64,000 nt of DNA. It comes from MPNP01 sp965116235. Its GTDB lineage: Bacteria > Pseudomonadota > Alphaproteobacteria > Rhodobacterales > Rhodobacteraceae. Below are positions 62,227 to 64,000 of this stretch, in pieces. Under the pieces are notes generated by a model. It worked only from the letters and a program-made list of their open reading frames with translations. It had not been told where the DNA came from and made no database searches. The DNA lies in NCBI GenBank assembly GCA_965116235.1, contig OZ220496.1:1302001-1366000 (forward strand). Direction: 5' to 3'. Position 1 is the stretch's first letter, and every line of letters starts with the position of its first letter. The translations under genes were made by a program, and so were the position numbers.

Positions 62227-63030
62227 TCAGCTGAAGGCAATTGTCAGCAGGATCAAACCGAGAATGACTCGATAAATCACATACGGCGTGAAACTGTAGG
62301 TGTCCAGCAGTTTCATCATGGCCGCCAAGGTTCCCAAAGCCGCCAGAAACGAGACCGCCACGACGATCAGGCCAGCCTCAAGCATGGCCGATTCAGGATT
62401 GCGCAGCAAGCTGATCATGGACAGGGTCCCTGCCGCCAGGATGGTAGGGATGGACATCAACATCGAAATCCGCGCGGCGTCGCTTCGATTGTAGCCGATC
62501 AGGCGTGCGCCGGAAATGACTATGCCGGACCGCGACGTGCCGGGAATGAGCGATAACGCTTGCAGCAGCCCCAAAATGAGAGCATCTTTTGATGACCAGG
62601 AGTCGATTGGCTGATCAAGTCGGCCAAAACGGTCACACAGAAACAGAACCACACCAAAGATCAGGGTTGTGGAACCGATGACGGTCAGGTTGCGGAAAAG
62701 TTCGTTGAGGTCTGCCAGATAAATCGCAAGACCGCACATTATGACAGGCAGGGTTGCAATGATTAGGCACAATGCCAGTCTGGATTGAGGAGAGTGCCAT
62801 CGCCCCCGAAGCAGTCCAGACAACCCGGTCAGGGCCATCAGCACTTCACGACGAAAATACACGATTACTGCGAGAAGCGAGCCGACATGTGCACAAACGT
62901 CAATGACCAGCCCTTGGTCTTCCCACGATGTCAGCAGGGGGAGCAAAACGAGGTGGCCGGATGACGATACCGGCAGAAATTCGGTAATCCCCTGAATGGC
63001 AGCGACCACGATCAGATGAAACAGCAGCAT
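62227..63030 (-). CDS. uppP: Undecaprenyl-diphosphatase UppP (BacA)
   Basis: Integral-membrane phosphatase that recycles undecaprenyl diphosphate for cell-wall and LPS synthesis. The active-site motifs are AAIQGITEFLPVSSSGHLVLLP and ALSLIPGTSRSGIVISGARL; eight hydrophobic helices are apparent, such as LALCLIIATLPVIMCGLAIYL. I chose the ATG at 63030 (MLLFHLIVVAAIQG), which gives the standard N-terminus. Length is ~267. Confidence 0.96.
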   Translation of the reverse strand: MLLFHLIVVAAIQGITEFLPVSSSGHLVLLPLLTSWEDQGLVIDVCAHVGSLLAVIVYFRREVLMALTGLSGLLRGRWHSPQSRLALCLIIATLPVIMCGLAIYLADLNELFRNLTVIGSTTLIFGVVLFLCDRFGRLDQPIDSWSSKDALILGLLQALSLIPGTSRSGIVISGARLIGYNRSDAARISMLMSIPTILAAGTLSMISLLRNPESAMLEAGLIVVAVSFLAALGTLAAMMKLLDTYSFTPYVIYRVILGLILLTIAFS

Positions 63031-63330
63031 TCTGAACCTGTTTAGTTGTCCCCATCCCAAGATGCAAGTTCAAATCATGGCATCTCAGTATCGGGACAGC
63101 GTGAATATGAATGAAGCCTTTCTGTCGCTGCGGCTTCACATCGCATGGCGGGAGTCGTTCGTCGGAACACCTCGAAAAAGGTAATATTCTATGACCTAAA
63201 TTTATCTTTCCAACCTTCAGATTTTGCCTCCTATTCCATGTGTTCGACAAATAGGTCAGCAATTATGTCTTTTATCTTGAATTAAACTTCTATATACTGT
63301 CGTCTCCTGCGCACGGTCTGGACAAGACAC
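63031..63330. other. Divergent promoter region of uppP and gltD
   Basis: 300 bp without a gene. AT-rich near 63180-63300, as expected for promoters. No specific operator was recognised. Confidence 0.4.
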
Positions 63331-64000
63331 ATGAACACAAAACAGATGCTATCCTTCGTCACTACGCCTTCGGCCATGCCCAACAAGCGGACATCAACCG
63401 CCCGAGTGGCCGATTTTGGCGAAATATACCAGGATTATCCAGCTGAAGGGGCTGCCGAGCAGGCAAGCCGATGTTCCCAATGCGGGGTTCCCTACTGCCA
63501 GACTCATTGTCCATTGCACAACAACATACCAGACTGGCTGAAACTGACGGCGGAGGGACGGCTGAAAGAAGCGTATCAGCTTAGTCAGCAGACCAATACG
63601 TTTCCGGAAATATGCGGGCGCATATGCCCGCAGGATCGTCTGTGCGAGGGCAATTGCGTGATTGAGCAGGCTGGACATGGCACGGTCACCATCGGCTCGA
63701 TCGAAAAGTATTTGACCGATCTGGCCTGGGAGAATGGATGGGTCGATTCCATCAGTCCGGCTTGTGACCTGGACCATTCGGTTGGCATCATCGGTGCTGG
63801 TCCCGCTGGTCTGGCCGCTGCCGATCTGCTGCGGCGCGAAGGCATGCAAGTCGTCATTTACGATCAGCATGACCGACCCGGTGGCCTGATGACCTATGGC
63901 ATACCTGGGTTCAAGCTTGAAAAGCACGTCGTGATGAACCGGATTGATCAACTCAGGCAGGGTGGGGTACGATTCGTTCAAAATTGTCGAGTGGGTGACG
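63331..64000 (+). CDS. gltD: Glutamate synthase small subunit, 3'-truncated by window edge
   Basis: NADPH-dependent glutamate synthase beta subunit, first ~223 residues. The N-terminal 4Fe-4S domain is CSQCGVPYCQTHCPLHNNIPDWL and ICGRICPQDRLCEGNCV. It is followed by the FAD-binding VGIIGAGPAGLAAADLLRREG and the GLMTYGIPGFKLEK signature. It delivers electrons from NADPH to GltB for ammonium assimilation. The ATG at 63331 gives MNTKQMLSFVTTPS. The gene runs off the window. Confidence 0.95.
   Translation, partial: MNTKQMLSFVTTPSAMPNKRTSTARVADFGEIYQDYPAEGAAEQASRCSQCGVPYCQTHCPLHNNIPDWLKLTAEGRLKEAYQLSQQTNTFPEICGRICPQDRLCEGNCVIEQAGHGTVTIGSIEKYLTDLAWENGWVDSISPACDLDHSVGIIGAGPAGLAAADLLRREGMQVVIYDQHDRPGGLMTYGIPGFKLEKHVVMNRIDQLRQGGVRFVQNCRVGD

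Noticed and set aside
1..64000. CRISPR array
   Set aside because: No regularly spaced short direct repeats; repeats present are autotransporter units, IS ends and homopolymers.

Overview
The window looks like one contig piece of an alphaproteobacterium with moderate GC and a host-associated lifestyle. Three things point there: the alphaproteobacterial gene block hemD - mitofilin-like protein - hemY; the pairs ubiE-ubiB and lptA-lptB-hpf-ptsN; and genes of a Dot/Icm (type IVB) secretion system together with ankyrin-repeat proteins. I cannot name the species.

Layout. 1-2.2 kb: 3' part of an autotransporter adhesin. 2.4-16.8 kb: a catabolic region (GMC oxidoreductase, TetR regulator, an acyl-CoA dehydrogenase/SDR/DUF993/TIM-barrel operon, aldo/keto reductase, SAH hydrolase, CoA-transferase), interrupted at 13.3-14.8 kb by an AAA ATPase-ankyrin gene that is frameshifted in a C9 tract. 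Three near-identical palindromes tie the GMC/TetR pair, the acyl-CoA dehydrogenase operon and the CoA-transferase into one probable TetR regulon. 16.9-18.5 kb: EVE protein and tsaD. 18.5-24.1 kb: accessory insert with a second autotransporter and an IS4 fragment. 24.1-30.8 kb: hemD, mitofilin, hemY, tRNA-Thr, ubiB, ubiE. 31.3-33.1 kb: a zinc-ribbon DNA-binding protein, then icmD and icmJ. 33.1-53.3 kb: a 20-kb accessory island. 53.4-56.3 kb: icmB. 56.4-64 kb: core genes (ptsN, hpf, lptB, lptA, kdsD, rnd, tRNA-Leu, an NDUFA9-like protein, uppP, start of gltD).

The island between icmJ and icmB is the most interesting part. It contains two more autotransporters; an intact-ended IS4 element with an 8-bp target duplication; a 2.1-kb element with 44-bp terminal inverted repeats and an 8-bp target duplication whose only gene is an AAA ATPase with a nuclease-like tail; an ankyrin gene; an ABC transporter; and a nested restriction-modification locus. 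In that locus an IS1595-type element carrying an apparently intact BstYI-like R-M pair has inserted into the methyltransferase gene of an older MT-A70/BglII-type R-M operon, which has since decayed.

A second theme is homopolymers. Ten G/C runs of exactly nine and one of eight occur, all in accessory DNA. They sit at the 5' ends of three autotransporter reading frames, in the -35/-10 spacer of two of their probable promoters, inside one passenger domain, and in the AAA-ankyrin gene. Read literally, one autotransporter (33.8-36.6 kb) is in frame (ON), and two others plus the AAA-ankyrin gene are out of frame (OFF), each restored by one extra base. This is the architecture of phase-variable contingency loci. 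Homopolymer miscalls are the main alternative for individual tracts.
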